From Paraburkholderia sp. UYCP14C (GTDB taxonomy: Bacteria; Pseudomonadota; Gammaproteobacteria; Burkholderiales; Burkholderiaceae), in the NCBI RefSeq assembly GCF_004197395.1, contig NZ_SELS01000059.1, positions 1 through 46,468 of the forward strand: DNA of 46,468 nt. The letters are read 5' to 3'. The translations under genes were made by a program, and so were the position numbers. How positions within the stretch are numbered: position 1 is the stretch's first letter; every line of letters starts with the position of its first letter. Below are positions 34,904-43,374 of the stretch, in pieces. Below the pieces are notes generated by a model. It was not told the DNA's origin. It ran no database searches and saw only the letters and a list, made by a program, of their open reading frames with translations.

Positions 34904-36208
34904 ATGAAAAACTCTCTGAAGGGTCTAGGCGCGGCGTTGTGCGTGGCGCTGTCGTTTGCCGCGCAAGCGCCTGCTGGTGCGGCGACTGCGGCGGCCAGCG
35001 GCGCAGCCGATCAAACGCTGGTGCAGCGCGGCGCTTATCTCGCCCAGCTCGGCGATTGCGCCGCGTGCCACACCGCGCCGAAAGGCAAGCCGTTCGCCGG
35101 CGGTCTGCCGATGAACACGCCGATGGGCCGCATCTACGTGACCAACATCACGCCCGACGCGCAGACCGGCATCGGCGGCTACACGGAAGCGGACTTCGCG
35201 CGGGCGCTGCGCGAGGGCGTCGCGAAAGACGGCCACAACCTGTATCCGGCGATGCCGTATCCGTCGTACGCGAAGGTCGACGACGACGACGTGAAGGCGC
35301 TGTACGCGTTCTTCATGCAGGGCGTCGCGCCCGTGCAGCAGGCGAATCGCGAGTCCGACATCAAGTGGCCGTTGAACATGCGCTGGCCGCTGATGTTCTG
35401 GAACATCGCGTTTCTCGACAAGGACGCGTATCGCGACAAGCCGGGCAAGGACGTCGCGTGGAATCGCGGCGCGTATCTGGTGCAAGGGCTCGGGCATTGC
35501 GGCTCGTGCCACACGCCGCGCGGCGTCGCGTTCCAGGAAAGCGCGCTCGACGAAAGCGGCAGCGCGTTCCTGAGCGGCGCGCTGCTCGACGGCTGGTTCG
35601 CGTCGAACCTGACCGGCGAGCACAACAGCGGGCTCGGCCGCTGGAGCGACGAGGATCTGCGCACGTTCCTGAAGACCGGCGCGAATCGCCATGCGTCGGC
35701 ATTCGGCGCGATGACGAGCGTGATCAACAACAGCACGCAGGCGATGAGCGATCAGGACGTCGCGGCGGTGTCGGCGTATCTGAAGTCGCTGCCGCCGGCG
35801 GGCGGCAACGGCGCGCCGGCCTATAGCTACGATCCGCAGGCGACCAGGGTGTCGCTCGATCGCCCCGCGAACGATGCCGGCGCGCGCGTCTATACCGCGT
35901 ATTGCATGCATTGCCACGGTGTCGACGGACGCGGCTTTGCGCCGATGCTCGCGCCGCTTGCCGGCAATCCGAACGTGCTTGCGAAGGATGCGTCGTCGCT
36001 GATCAACGTGACGCTGAACGGCACCGGCGATCTGGTGATCAACGGCGTGCCGTCGCCGTTCCCGATGCCGGGCTTCGCGGCAGTGCTCGACAATCGGCAG
36101 ATCGCGGATGTGCTGAGTTTCGTGCGCGCGGGGTGGAATAACGGCGCGCCGGCGGTTGGGGTGGCGGAGGTGGCGAAGTTTCGTCAGTCCACGCAGGCAG
36201 GGCGGTAA
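34904..36208 (+). CDS. Triheme cytochrome c, electron acceptor of the dehydrogenase
   Basis: 434 residues with a signal peptide (MKNSLKGLGAALCVALSFAA). There are three c-type heme sites: CAACH near residue 51, CGSCH near 200 and CMHCH near 335. It belongs to the alcohol/aldehyde dehydrogenase cytochrome subunit family of acetic acid bacteria and pseudomonads. AAGGAG lies seven to eight bases before the ATG at 34904, and the gap from the molybdopterin subunit is 17 bases. It should feed electrons to ubiquinone or an oxidase. Confidence 0.93.
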   Translation: MKNSLKGLGAALCVALSFAAQAPAGAATAAASGAADQTLVQRGAYLAQLGDCAACHTAPKGKPFAGGLPMNTPMGRIYVTNITPDAQTGIGGYTEADFARALREGVAKDGHNLYPAMPYPSYAKVDDDDVKALYAFFMQGVAPVQQANRESDIKWPLNMRWPLMFWNIAFLDKDAYRDKPGKDVAWNRGAYLVQGLGHCGSCHTPRGVAFQESALDESGSAFLSGALLDGWFASNLTGEHNSGLGRWSDEDLRTFLKTGANRHASAFGAMTSVINNSTQAMSDQDVAAVSAYLKSLPPAGGNGAPAYSYDPQATRVSLDRPANDAGARVYTAYCMHCHGVDGRGFAPMLAPLAGNPNVLAKDASSLINVTLNGTGDLVINGVPSPFPMPGFAAVLDNRQIADVLSFVRAGWNNGAPAVGVAEVAKFRQSTQAGR

Positions 36209-36361
36209 GCGCGCGGAAAGTGCTTTGAAACGCAGAAGCGGCAACTCATGCATCGCAGGGTTGCCGCATTTTCTTGGGGGGACGTGAAAGCAGCTTTGTC
36301 GGAAGCGCAATGTTGGCTATCTTTGACTCAACATCTGCAATGCCGAACGAGAGAGGCAATC

Positions 36362-36715
36362 ATGAAAGCATGCAAATTCGTGAGTCTGATCGTCGTCGTG
36401 GGAGGCGTGACGCTGATGTCGAACGTCTACGCGCAGGCCAGCAACGCGATGCCGATGGCGTCGAGTCCGGCTGCAAGTTCAGGTAAGGCGACGCCGGCCG
36501 ACAAGACGCTGGGTCGCGAGGTACGCAAGGCGTTAGCGAAAGCGCAGAACTTCGACGTGTCGAACGTATTCGTCAAGGCGCGCGGCGGTGTCGTGACATT
36601 ATCCGGCAGCGTGCCGGAAGGTCCTCAGATCCAGCAGGCCGCGGATGTGGCGAAGGGCGTGCCGGGTGTAACGTCGGTCAGCAACCATCTGGCGCTTTAT
36701 ACGAAAGGGTATTGA
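36362..36715 (+). CDS. Exported BON-domain protein
   Basis: 117 residues. A signal peptide (MKACKFVSLIVVVGGVTLMS, cut near NVYA-Q) precedes one BON domain at about 47-115 (LGREVRKALAKAQNFDVSNV, VVTLSGSVPEGPQIQQAADV). BON proteins bind membranes or peptidoglycan and often respond to osmotic stress. It starts at the ATG at 36362 after AGAGG. Forty-six bases separate it from the PLP enzyme. Confidence 0.88.
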   Translation: MKACKFVSLIVVVGGVTLMSNVYAQASNAMPMASSPAASSGKATPADKTLGREVRKALAKAQNFDVSNVFVKARGGVVTLSGSVPEGPQIQQAADVAKGVPGVTSVSNHLALYTKGY

Positions 36716-36761
36716 CCCGCCACGATGGTTCGCATCGTGTGTCGCTCGATCGGGGGCTCTG

Positions 36762-37886
36762 ATGGCAAATTCCGTGTGGACACGCGAAGCGATTCGCAAG
36801 ATCGAGGCGGACTTCAACCGCTCCGCCGATACTCACCTGATTCCCCTCGACCTGCCTGGCTATCTGGACATTCGCTTCTACCTGAAGGACGAGTCCAGCC
36901 ATCCGACCGGCAGCCTCAAGCACCGGCTCGCGCGCTCGCTGTTCCTGTATGCGCTGTGTAATGGCTGGCTCAACCAGGCGAGCACGGTGGTCGAGGCGTC
37001 AAGCGGCTCGACCGCGATCTCCGAAGCTTACTTCGCGCGACTACTCGGTCTGCCTTTCGTCGCGGTGATTCCAATGGGTACATCGCGCGCGAAGATCGAA
37101 GCGATCGAGTTTTATGGTGGGCGATGCGAGTTCGTGGCCAATCCGTCGGACATCTATAACGAGTCGCACCGGATCGCACAGGAGTGCGGCGGCCATTTCA
37201 TGGACCAGTTCACGTATGCCGAACGCGCGACGGACTGGCGTGCGAACAACAATATCGCGGAGTCGATCTTCAAGCAGATGGCGGCCGAGGAGTTTTCCGT
37301 GCCCGCGTGGCTCGTGTCGAGCGGCGGGACGGGCGGGACGATCGCGACGCTTGGCCGCTACGTCGCGTACCGGGGCCATCAAACGCGGGTGCTGTGCGCC
37401 GATCCGGAAAACTCGGTGTTTTTCGACTACTTCAGGAGCGTGCTTGCCGGGCACCCAGAGCGCGGCCTGACGCTCAACGTCGGCTCGCGCATCGAGGGAA
37501 TAGGCCGTCCACGTGTCGAACGCTCGTTCATCCCTGCTTGCGTCGATGCGATGGTCAAGACACCCGACGCGCTGTCCTTCGCCGCGATGCGCTATCTGGC
37601 TGTCCGGCTTGGGCGCCGGGTCGGTGGCTCGACCGGGACTAACTTCGTCGGCGTGCTGTATATCGCGGAGCGCATGAAAGCCGTCGGCGAGAAGGGGGCG
37701 ATCGTTGCGTTGCTGTGTGACAGCGGAGAGCGCTACCGGAGCACTTATTATCACAATGCGTGGTACGCGGAGCAGGGCATCGCGATTGCCAACGCCGATG
37801 CGCTGATCGCGCGCACGGTAAGAGGCGAACCGGTGCTCACGCAGGGGGACGATATCGGACTTCAAATAGCCGGCGCATTGGTCTAG
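36762..37886 (+). CDS. PLP-dependent cysteine synthase-like enzyme (Cds1-type)
   Basis: 374 residues, fold-type II PLP enzyme. The Schiff-base lysine is in HPTGSLKHRLARS (about residue 53), the substrate loop is VVEASSGSTAISEAYFARLL, and the phosphate-binding loop is VSSGGTGGTIATLGRY. The segment TGSLKHRLARSLFLYALCNG resembles the mycobacterial L-cysteine desulfhydrase Cds1 more than CysK or CysM, as I recall it. Cysteine desulfhydrase releases sulfide, pyruvate and ammonia, so the enzyme may be catabolic rather than biosynthetic. GGGGG precedes the ATG by five bases. Confidence 0.85.
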   Translation: MANSVWTREAIRKIEADFNRSADTHLIPLDLPGYLDIRFYLKDESSHPTGSLKHRLARSLFLYALCNGWLNQASTVVEASSGSTAISEAYFARLLGLPFVAVIPMGTSRAKIEAIEFYGGRCEFVANPSDIYNESHRIAQECGGHFMDQFTYAERATDWRANNNIAESIFKQMAAEEFSVPAWLVSSGGTGGTIATLGRYVAYRGHQTRVLCADPENSVFFDYFRSVLAGHPERGLTLNVGSRIEGIGRPRVERSFIPACVDAMVKTPDALSFAAMRYLAVRLGRRVGGSTGTNFVGVLYIAERMKAVGEKGAIVALLCDSGERYRSTYYHNAWYAEQGIAIANADALIARTVRGEPVLTQGDDIGLQIAGALV

Positions 37887-38004
37887 CGCGTCGGAATGGA
37901 CGGGCGCTACCCATCGCGTTGCCCCGCTGCGCCCAGATAAGCGCACGGTGCACGACGCGACAGGATGCTGGATAGTCAGGCGATCGAGCGCACCGGTTGC
38001 TTCG

Positions 38005-38652
38005 TCACGATCCTTTTGAATTTTTCTCGATCTCAGCGTTGCAGCGGCTGGCGTAGATGAATGTCAGATCCGAAGTGTTTCGATCCAGGGCTTCGAAAGT
38101 GCCCCAATCCTCGCTGGGTTCACTGAGGCGATCACATAATAGTTTGATGACTGCATCGGGAGCGGGCGCGAAGTTCATCGACGGCTTGTGGGTCATCAGA
38201 AACGTCTGCATCGTCTCCGGCTGTTCCAGGTCGAGCGGAACGTGCCACGGTAGCCGGCCGGATGTTCCATCGAACTGCACATACAAGACTGGCGGAGCCT
38301 TGAAGTGCACGTGGAACAGCCCATGCACATGGATCGCGAAACGCTCGAAATAGTCCTCGACGCGCGCCTGCAAGCCTGAGTGGGTATAAAGGAGTGTCGC
38401 GCTCGTGGTGGCTTCCAGACGAAACGTGACGAATCTCGCTTCCCCTTCCTGTGAGACCACCCCAACTCCGTAGTGTCCTATCGCCTGAAACGTGGTCGCG
38501 CGAGGCGGAGTATAGAAATATCGATCGAGGTAAGAGACGGGTTCCCAATCGACATCATCGTCGCGGAAGTTGCTCGCCCGGGAACTCGCGTATGCCGGAT
38601 TGTTGGAATTCAATTGATCGGATCGGTTGTCCCTACCGCTTTTGCTCGACAT
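38005..38652 (-). CDS. Hypothetical protein
   Basis: 215 residues, no signal peptide or membrane helix. A polar N-terminus (residues 1-35) precedes a beta-rich region with many aromatic residues (YLDRYFYTPPRATTFQAIGH, FAIHVHGLFHVHFKAPPVLY). I recognise no family. The ribosome site GGAGG eight bases before the ATG at 38652 makes it a believable gene. The local base composition is less GC-rich than the flanks, which would suit recent acquisition. Confidence 0.65.
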   Translation of the reverse strand: MSSKSGRDNRSDQLNSNNPAYASSRASNFRDDDVDWEPVSYLDRYFYTPPRATTFQAIGHYGVGVVSQEGEARFVTFRLEATTSATLLYTHSGLQARVEDYFERFAIHVHGLFHVHFKAPPVLYVQFDGTSGRLPWHVPLDLEQPETMQTFLMTHKPSMNFAPAPDAVIKLLCDRLSEPSEDWGTFEALDRNTSDLTFIYASRCNAEIEKNSKGS

Positions 38653-38739
38653 GGTGGTGCCTCCGCATCTGGTTCTGGGAGAAGCAGCAGCCTATGCGTC
38701 CAACCCGGCGGGGTCGATCTTACGTCTGGCTTGCGAAAA

Positions 38740-38922
38740 TCACCCTTTCGGATCTTTACGCATCATGGAGTTATGCAGTCCGTGCGTCGTGCGCCTCCAG
38801 GCCTCGTCAGCCCTGTGCTGGGCCGATTTCACGGTATGTTCGACCCGATGCTTACTGTTCGGCATTTGAGCAATCGCCGAAGTCAGATCGGAAAGCGTCC
38901 GCCGGACGGTTCTGGTGACCAT
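38740..38922 (-). CDS. Small hypothetical protein
   Basis: 60 residues, basic, Arg/His/Ser-rich (MVTRTVRRTLSDLTSAIAQM). GGAG seven bases before the ATG at 38922 supports translation. It lies 87 bp upstream of the other unknown gene on the same strand, so the two may form a unit. I see no recognisable domain, and it could be spurious. Confidence 0.4.
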   Translation of the reverse strand: MVTRTVRRTLSDLTSAIAQMPNSKHRVEHTVKSAQHRADEAWRRTTHGLHNSMMRKDPKG

Positions 38923-39236
38923 GACTCACTCCGCGTTTTTGTCCACGTATCAAGTCTAGGCCGTTACGTGAAGCGCGCGCTACTGTACGTTTGAACAGCA
39001 CCTGGGTGAGCCCATTATGCTAACTATTGAGCGCTATGCACCCTGATTGCGTCGACAGCCAATCGATGCCGGAGCGCACGATCATAGGTCTGCTGAAAGC
39101 GGACAAAGACGCTTTAGTTTTGGCCGGTATGCAAGCTGTTTGAGTTCGCTTTGTACGGTAGCGAACATCGAACAAACCTGGCCCGCCTACGATGGCGGCA
39201 GACACTTCACCGCGCCTATCCACGCCGGGAGCAACC
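38923..39236. other. Intergenic region before the methyltransferase
   Basis: 314 bp divergent region. A TTGAAC at 38991 with TATGCT 19 bp on is a poor promoter candidate. I see no other structure. Confidence 0.4.
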
Positions 39237-40298
39237 ATGGCCAATACACCGCACATGGGTCCGCAGGAGTCTGGGGCTGACGCCACGAATCCGCGCGAAC
39301 CCTCTCCTGAACGGCTGCTCCAACTTGGCATGGGATTCTGGCCGGCCAAGACGCTGCTGTCGGCAGTCGAAATCGGCGTGTTCACGCGCCTCGCGACCGC
39401 GCCTCACGACGCGGCGGAACTGGGTGAGGCGCTTGGACTGCATCCGCGCTCGGCCCTCGATTTTCTCGATGCGCTGGTCGCTTTGAATCTTCTGGAGCGC
39501 GAAGACGGGAAATACCGCAATACCCAGGACACCGCGCTTTTCCTGGACAAGCCCAAGCCCAGCTACGTGGGCGGATTGCTGGAAATGGCCAACGCCCGGC
39601 TGTATCCGTTCTGGGGCTCTCTGACGGAGGCGCTCCGCACGGGAAAGCCGCAGAACGAGGCCAAACACGGCGGCAACCCCTTCGATGCACTCTATCGCGA
39701 CGAGCGGTCGCTACGAGGCTTCCTGCAAGCGATGACTGCGATCAGCCTGGGTGCGGCCAAGGCGATGGCGCAGAAATTCCCCTGGCAAAACTACCGCACT
39801 TTCATCGACATTGGCGCGGCGCAAGGTGCGTTGCCCGTGGAAATCGCACTCGCGCATCCCCACCTGCACGGCGGCGGTTTCGACTTGCCGGTCGTGGGCC
39901 CCGTGTTCGAGGAGTACGTGGCATCGCGCGGCCTGCAGGAGCGGCTGCGTTTCCATTCGGGCAACTTCTTCACCGATCCGTGCCCCTCCGCGGACGTGCT
40001 GGTGATGGGACACATCCTCCACGATTGGGACCTGGCGCAAAAGATGCAACTGCTCGCAAAGTGCTACGCGGCGCTGCCTCCCGGCGGTTGCCTGATCGTC
40101 TACGACGCGGTGATCGACGATGAGCGCAGGCAGAATGCCTTTGGTCTTCTGATGAGCTTGAACATGCTTATCGAGACGCCTGGCGGTTTCGACTATACCG
40201 GTGCGCAGTGTTGCGCATGGATGAAGGAGGTCGGCTTCACCCAGGTGCGCGTCGAACCGCTTGCCGGCCCAGATTCGATGGTGATCGGAACCCGGTAG
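39237..40298 (+). CDS. SAM-dependent O-methyltransferase (COMT / hydroxyneurosporene type)
   Basis: 353 residues. A helical dimerisation domain ([20 protein letters not shown]) is followed by a Rossmann fold with [20 protein letters not shown], the family's catalytic-region motif [20 protein letters not shown], and [19 protein letters not shown] five bases before the ATG at 39237 decides the start. The substrate is unknown; small phenols or quinone-like molecules are typical of the family. The copper protein follows after 104 bp. Confidence 0.88.
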   Translation: MANTPHMGPQESGADATNPREPSPERLLQLGMGFWPAKTLLSAVEIGVFTRLATAPHDAAELGEALGLHPRSALDFLDALVALNLLEREDGKYRNTQDTALFLDKPKPSYVGGLLEMANARLYPFWGSLTEALRTGKPQNEAKHGGNPFDALYRDERSLRGFLQAMTAISLGAAKAMAQKFPWQNYRTFIDIGAAQGALPVEIALAHPHLHGGGFDLPVVGPVFEEYVASRGLQERLRFHSGNFFTDPCPSADVLVMGHILHDWDLAQKMQLLAKCYAALPPGGCLIVYDAVIDDERRQNAFGLLMSLNMLIETPGGFDYTGAQCCAWMKEVGFTQVRVEPLAGPDSMVIGTR

Positions 40299-40402
40299 AA
40301 GCGTCTCGAGCCGACACGCGGGCGTGCCAGTGCGCGACTAAAATTCTTACACACGCATCGGGAAGTCCAATACGCGACCTCACCCGAAACTGGAGACGCA
40401 TC

Positions 40403-40726
40403 ATGAGCACTGAAGCCTACCAGTCTTGTATCGACGCATGCGATGCATGCGCCGCCGCTTGCGATCGCTGCGTATCGGCGTGCCTCGCAGACCCGGGCGT
40501 CGCAGCGATGACCAAGTGCATTCGACTCGATGCCGATTGCGCGTCGCTGTGCCGCTTCACGTCCGCGGCGCTGGCTCGGCAAAGTCATCTCGCACCCGAA
40601 CTTTGTGCACTGTGCGCGCGGATCTGCCATGAGTGTGCGGAGGAATGCGGCCGCCATGCGCCTGAACACTTCGGCACATGCAGCGATGCTTGCCGCGTAT
40701 GCGCAGAAGCCTGCCGGGAAATCTGA
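40403..40726 (+). CDS. Four-helix-bundle copper-storage protein (Csp3/DUF326 type)
   Basis: 107 residues with eighteen cysteines spaced as CxxC and CxxxC along four helices (SCIDACDACAAACDRCVSAC at the N-terminus; CALCARICHECAEECGRH later). This fits Csp copper-storage proteins, which bind many Cu(I) ions inside the bundle. The absence of a signal peptide points to the cytosolic Csp3 kind. GGAG precedes the ATG at 40403 by eight bases. Confidence 0.9.
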   Translation: MSTEAYQSCIDACDACAAACDRCVSACLADPGVAAMTKCIRLDADCASLCRFTSAALARQSHLAPELCALCARICHECAEECGRHAPEHFGTCSDACRVCAEACREI

Positions 40727-41002
40727 TGTTCGCGGGCCGCCGACGTCACTCGTGAGGTAGGGGTGACTGTTTGTCGGCTATGAGCGGCCCGCATCGCGCG
40801 CCGAACGCGCGTCGGCGGCGGGCGGCGCACGCAGCGCTGCCGGACGTCGAACGCTCCCGAGGGGCAGTGGACAACCCGTTGCGGCGAATACCACTCGAGC
40901 TTGGCGAGGCAGCGCTCCTGCGAGCGCGCAGGTCGCAATCTAACCAGACGAAGAACCTTATTTAGCGCTTGAGCCAGTCCATCGCCTTCACTTCACCCGA
41001 GC

Positions 41003-41659
41003 TCACCGATGCTGCCCGACCTTCTGCCGCTTCTCGAGCACCCGCGCATACCACGTCAGCGGAAAACACATCGCGAAGTAGATCATCGCGACCATGCCGT
41101 AGATCGGAAACGGCCGGAACGCGGCATTGGTGATCATCGTGCCGGTCTTCGTCAGTTCGGTGAAGCCGATGATCGACGCGAGCGCGGTGCTCTTCACCAC
41201 CTGCACGAGAAAACCGACGGTCGGCGCGACCGCGATCTTCAGCGCCTGCGGCCACACGATGTAGCGCAGCTGCTGGCCGAACGTCATGCCGAGGCTCGCG
41301 CCCGCGGCCCACTGACCGCGCGGCACCGCTTCGACGCAGCCGCGCCAGATGTCGACCAGATACGCGCTCGTATAGAGCGTCAGCGTGACGGCCGCGGCGG
41401 CCCATGGCGACACGTCGATGCCGAGCAAAGGCAAGCCGAAGAACGCGAGAAAGAGCTGCATCAGGAGCGGCGTGCCCTGAAACACCTCGACGTACAGCAC
41501 GACGATGCGCCGCAGCCATGCGATCGGCGACACGCGCATCGCGAGCAGCACGAGCCCGACGACTCCGCCGCCGACGAATGCGATCAGCGACAGCAGCACC
41601 GTCCAGCGCGCGGCGAGCAGCAGATTGCGGGCGATGTCCCACAGCGTGAATTCGACCAT
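41003..41659 (-). CDS. Polar amino-acid ABC transporter permease (HisM/GlnP type)
   Basis: 218 residues with about five helices and the EAA-type loop (SLGMTFGQQLRYIVWPQALK). The typical opening is FTLWDIARNLLLAARWTVLL. Last gene of a leftward operon; its ATG at 41659 is two bases after the stop of the other permease. No ATPase of the matching GlnQ/HisP type is present nearby. Confidence 0.92.
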   Translation of the reverse strand: MVEFTLWDIARNLLLAARWTVLLSLIAFVGGGVVGLVLLAMRVSPIAWLRRIVVLYVEVFQGTPLLMQLFLAFFGLPLLGIDVSPWAAAAVTLTLYTSAYLVDIWRGCVEAVPRGQWAAGASLGMTFGQQLRYIVWPQALKIAVAPTVGFLVQVVKSTALASIIGFTELTKTGTMITNAAFRPFPIYGMVAMIYFAMCFPLTWYARVLEKRQKVGQHR

Positions 41660-41661
41660 GA

Positions 41662-42429
41662 TCAGCGCTCCGTCGGCAGGGTGCGTGCGCCGCGCCACAT
41701 CAGGCGGCTGCGCCAGCTGCGCCGCAAGCCGTCGTTGCCGCTGTTGCTGTTGTTGTTACTACGTGCGGCACGACCCGCGAACAGTCCGCGGCCGAAGCGG
41801 TTCAACAGCTGCCGCAATGCGATCGACATCAGCAGATAGGTCGCCGTGATGATCACGTAGCTCTCGAACGAGCGGAAGTTGCGCGACTGGATGAAGTTCG
41901 CCGCATAGGTCAGGTCGGGCACCGAGATCTGCGACACCACGGCGGAGCCGAGCATCACGATCAGCACCTGGCCGAGCAGCGCGGGAAACACGTTGGCGAG
42001 CGCCTGCGGCAGCACGACGTGGCGGAACACCTGGCGTCCATGCAGGCCGAGCGCCTGGGCGGCCTGCACCTGGCCGCGCGAAATCGAATCGATGCCGGCG
42101 CGCACGATCTCGGTCGCATACGCGCCGAGATTGACGGTCATCGCGAGAATCGCGGCCTGGATCTCGTCGATGTGAATGCCGAGGCTCGGCAGGCCGAAGA
42201 ACACGAAGAACAGCTGCACGAGAAAAGGCGTGTTGCGGATCAGCTCGACATAGCTCGCGACCAGCCAGCGCGCCCACTTCGGACCTGCCGCCGCGATGCT
42301 CGCGCCGGCGATCCCGACGAGCCCGCCCGCCAGGGTCGACACCGCCGTGAGGCCGAGCGTCACGGCGGCGCCGTGCGCGAGCATCCCCGCATACAGGCCG
42401 AAGCCGCTGAAATCGAACGCGTAAGTCAT
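41662..42429 (-). CDS. Polar amino-acid ABC transporter permease (HisQ/GlnP type)
   Basis: 255 residues. It has the same permease family features (GFGLYAGMLAHGAAVTLGLT, QALGLHGRQVFRHVVLPQAL) and a C-terminal low-complexity tail rich in Arg/Asn/Ser (about the last 35 residues) that extends beyond the family norm. It should pair with the downstream permease to form the membrane channel for the binding protein encoded at 42491-43312. Confidence 0.92.
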   Translation of the reverse strand: MTYAFDFSGFGLYAGMLAHGAAVTLGLTAVSTLAGGLVGIAGASIAAAGPKWARWLVASYVELIRNTPFLVQLFFVFFGLPSLGIHIDEIQAAILAMTVNLGAYATEIVRAGIDSISRGQVQAAQALGLHGRQVFRHVVLPQALANVFPALLGQVLIVMLGSAVVSQISVPDLTYAANFIQSRNFRSFESYVIITATYLLMSIALRQLLNRFGRGLFAGRAARSNNNSNSGNDGLRRSWRSRLMWRGARTLPTER

Positions 42430-42490
42430 GGCCTCGTGCCCATCACAGGATCAGATTGCGGCGCGGCCTTCACGGCGCCACGCCACGGGG

Positions 42491-43312
42491 TTAAAGATCG
42501 GCCGGCAGCGGCGCGCGCAGCCACTTCTGCGAAATCGCGTTCAGCGTGCCGTCCTTGCGGGCCTTGGCGATCGTTTCGTCGACCTTCGCCTTCAGGCGCG
42601 GCTCGTTCTTGTTCAGACCGACGTGATCGGGCGAGCTGAACAGCGCGAACTTCTGCTCCGGATCGTTCGCCGGATGCCGCGCGAGAATCGTCGCGCCGAC
42701 GTCGTTGCCGACCACCATCAACTGTACCTGACCAGAAAGAAACGCCGAAATAGCGCCGTTCGGATCGTCGAAACGTTTGATGTTCGCCGACGGCGGCGCG
42801 ATCTTCGTCACGCTCAGGTCTTCGAGCGTGCCGCGCGCGACCGAGATCGACTTGCCGGCGAGGTCGGCGGCGTTCTTCACCTGCAGCGTCTTCGGACCGA
42901 ACACCGCGAGGTAGTACGGCGCGTACGGCTGCGAGAAGTCGATCACCTTTTCGCGCTCGGGCGTCTGGCCGACCGACAGCAGCATGTCGGCCTTGTGGTC
43001 GGCGAGGAAGGCCATGCGGTTGTCGCCGGTGACCGGCACCAGCTCGACCTTCGCATTGAGCGTCTTGCCGATCAGATTGGCGACGTCGATGTCGTAGCCG
43101 ACCGGCTTCATGTCGGGACCGATCGAGCCGAACGGCGGATAGTCCTCGAACACGCCAATGCGCACGGTGCCGGACTTCGCGATGTCGTCGAGCGCGTCGG
43201 CATGGGCGGCCGACGGCAGCGCGCACAGCGCGCCGAACGCGCTCATCGCGAGCGTCGCGGCGAGCGTCGCGAACACGCGGCGGGTCGATTGGAGAGCGGG
43301 GCGCTGGTTCAT
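42491..43312 (-). CDS. Extracellular solute-binding protein, family 3
   Basis: 273 residues. A signal peptide is cut after PSAAHA near residue 38. The domain is typical SBP family 3 (SGTVRIGVFEDYPPFGSIGP, GYDIDVANLIGKTLNAKVEL, ADMLLSVGQTPEREKVIDFS). It binds an amino acid or a related organic acid in the periplasm. AGGA sits seven bases before the ATG at 43312. Confidence 0.92.
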   Translation of the reverse strand: MNQRPALQSTRRVFATLAATLAMSAFGALCALPSAAHADALDDIAKSGTVRIGVFEDYPPFGSIGPDMKPVGYDIDVANLIGKTLNAKVELVPVTGDNRMAFLADHKADMLLSVGQTPEREKVIDFSQPYAPYYLAVFGPKTLQVKNAADLAGKSISVARGTLEDLSVTKIAPPSANIKRFDDPNGAISAFLSGQVQLMVVGNDVGATILARHPANDPEQKFALFSSPDHVGLNKNEPRLKAKVDETIAKARKDGTLNAISQKWLRAPLPADL

Positions 43313-43374
43313 GGTCGGTTCCTTTGTCGTGATGCGGTTTTATTGAAGCGAAGCGTGTGTGATGGGTGCGGGTA

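Noticed and set aside
40585-40938. 117-codon frame on the minus strand
   Set aside because: It is mostly antisense to the Cys-rich copper protein, and its Arg/His/Ser composition is typical of shadow frames.
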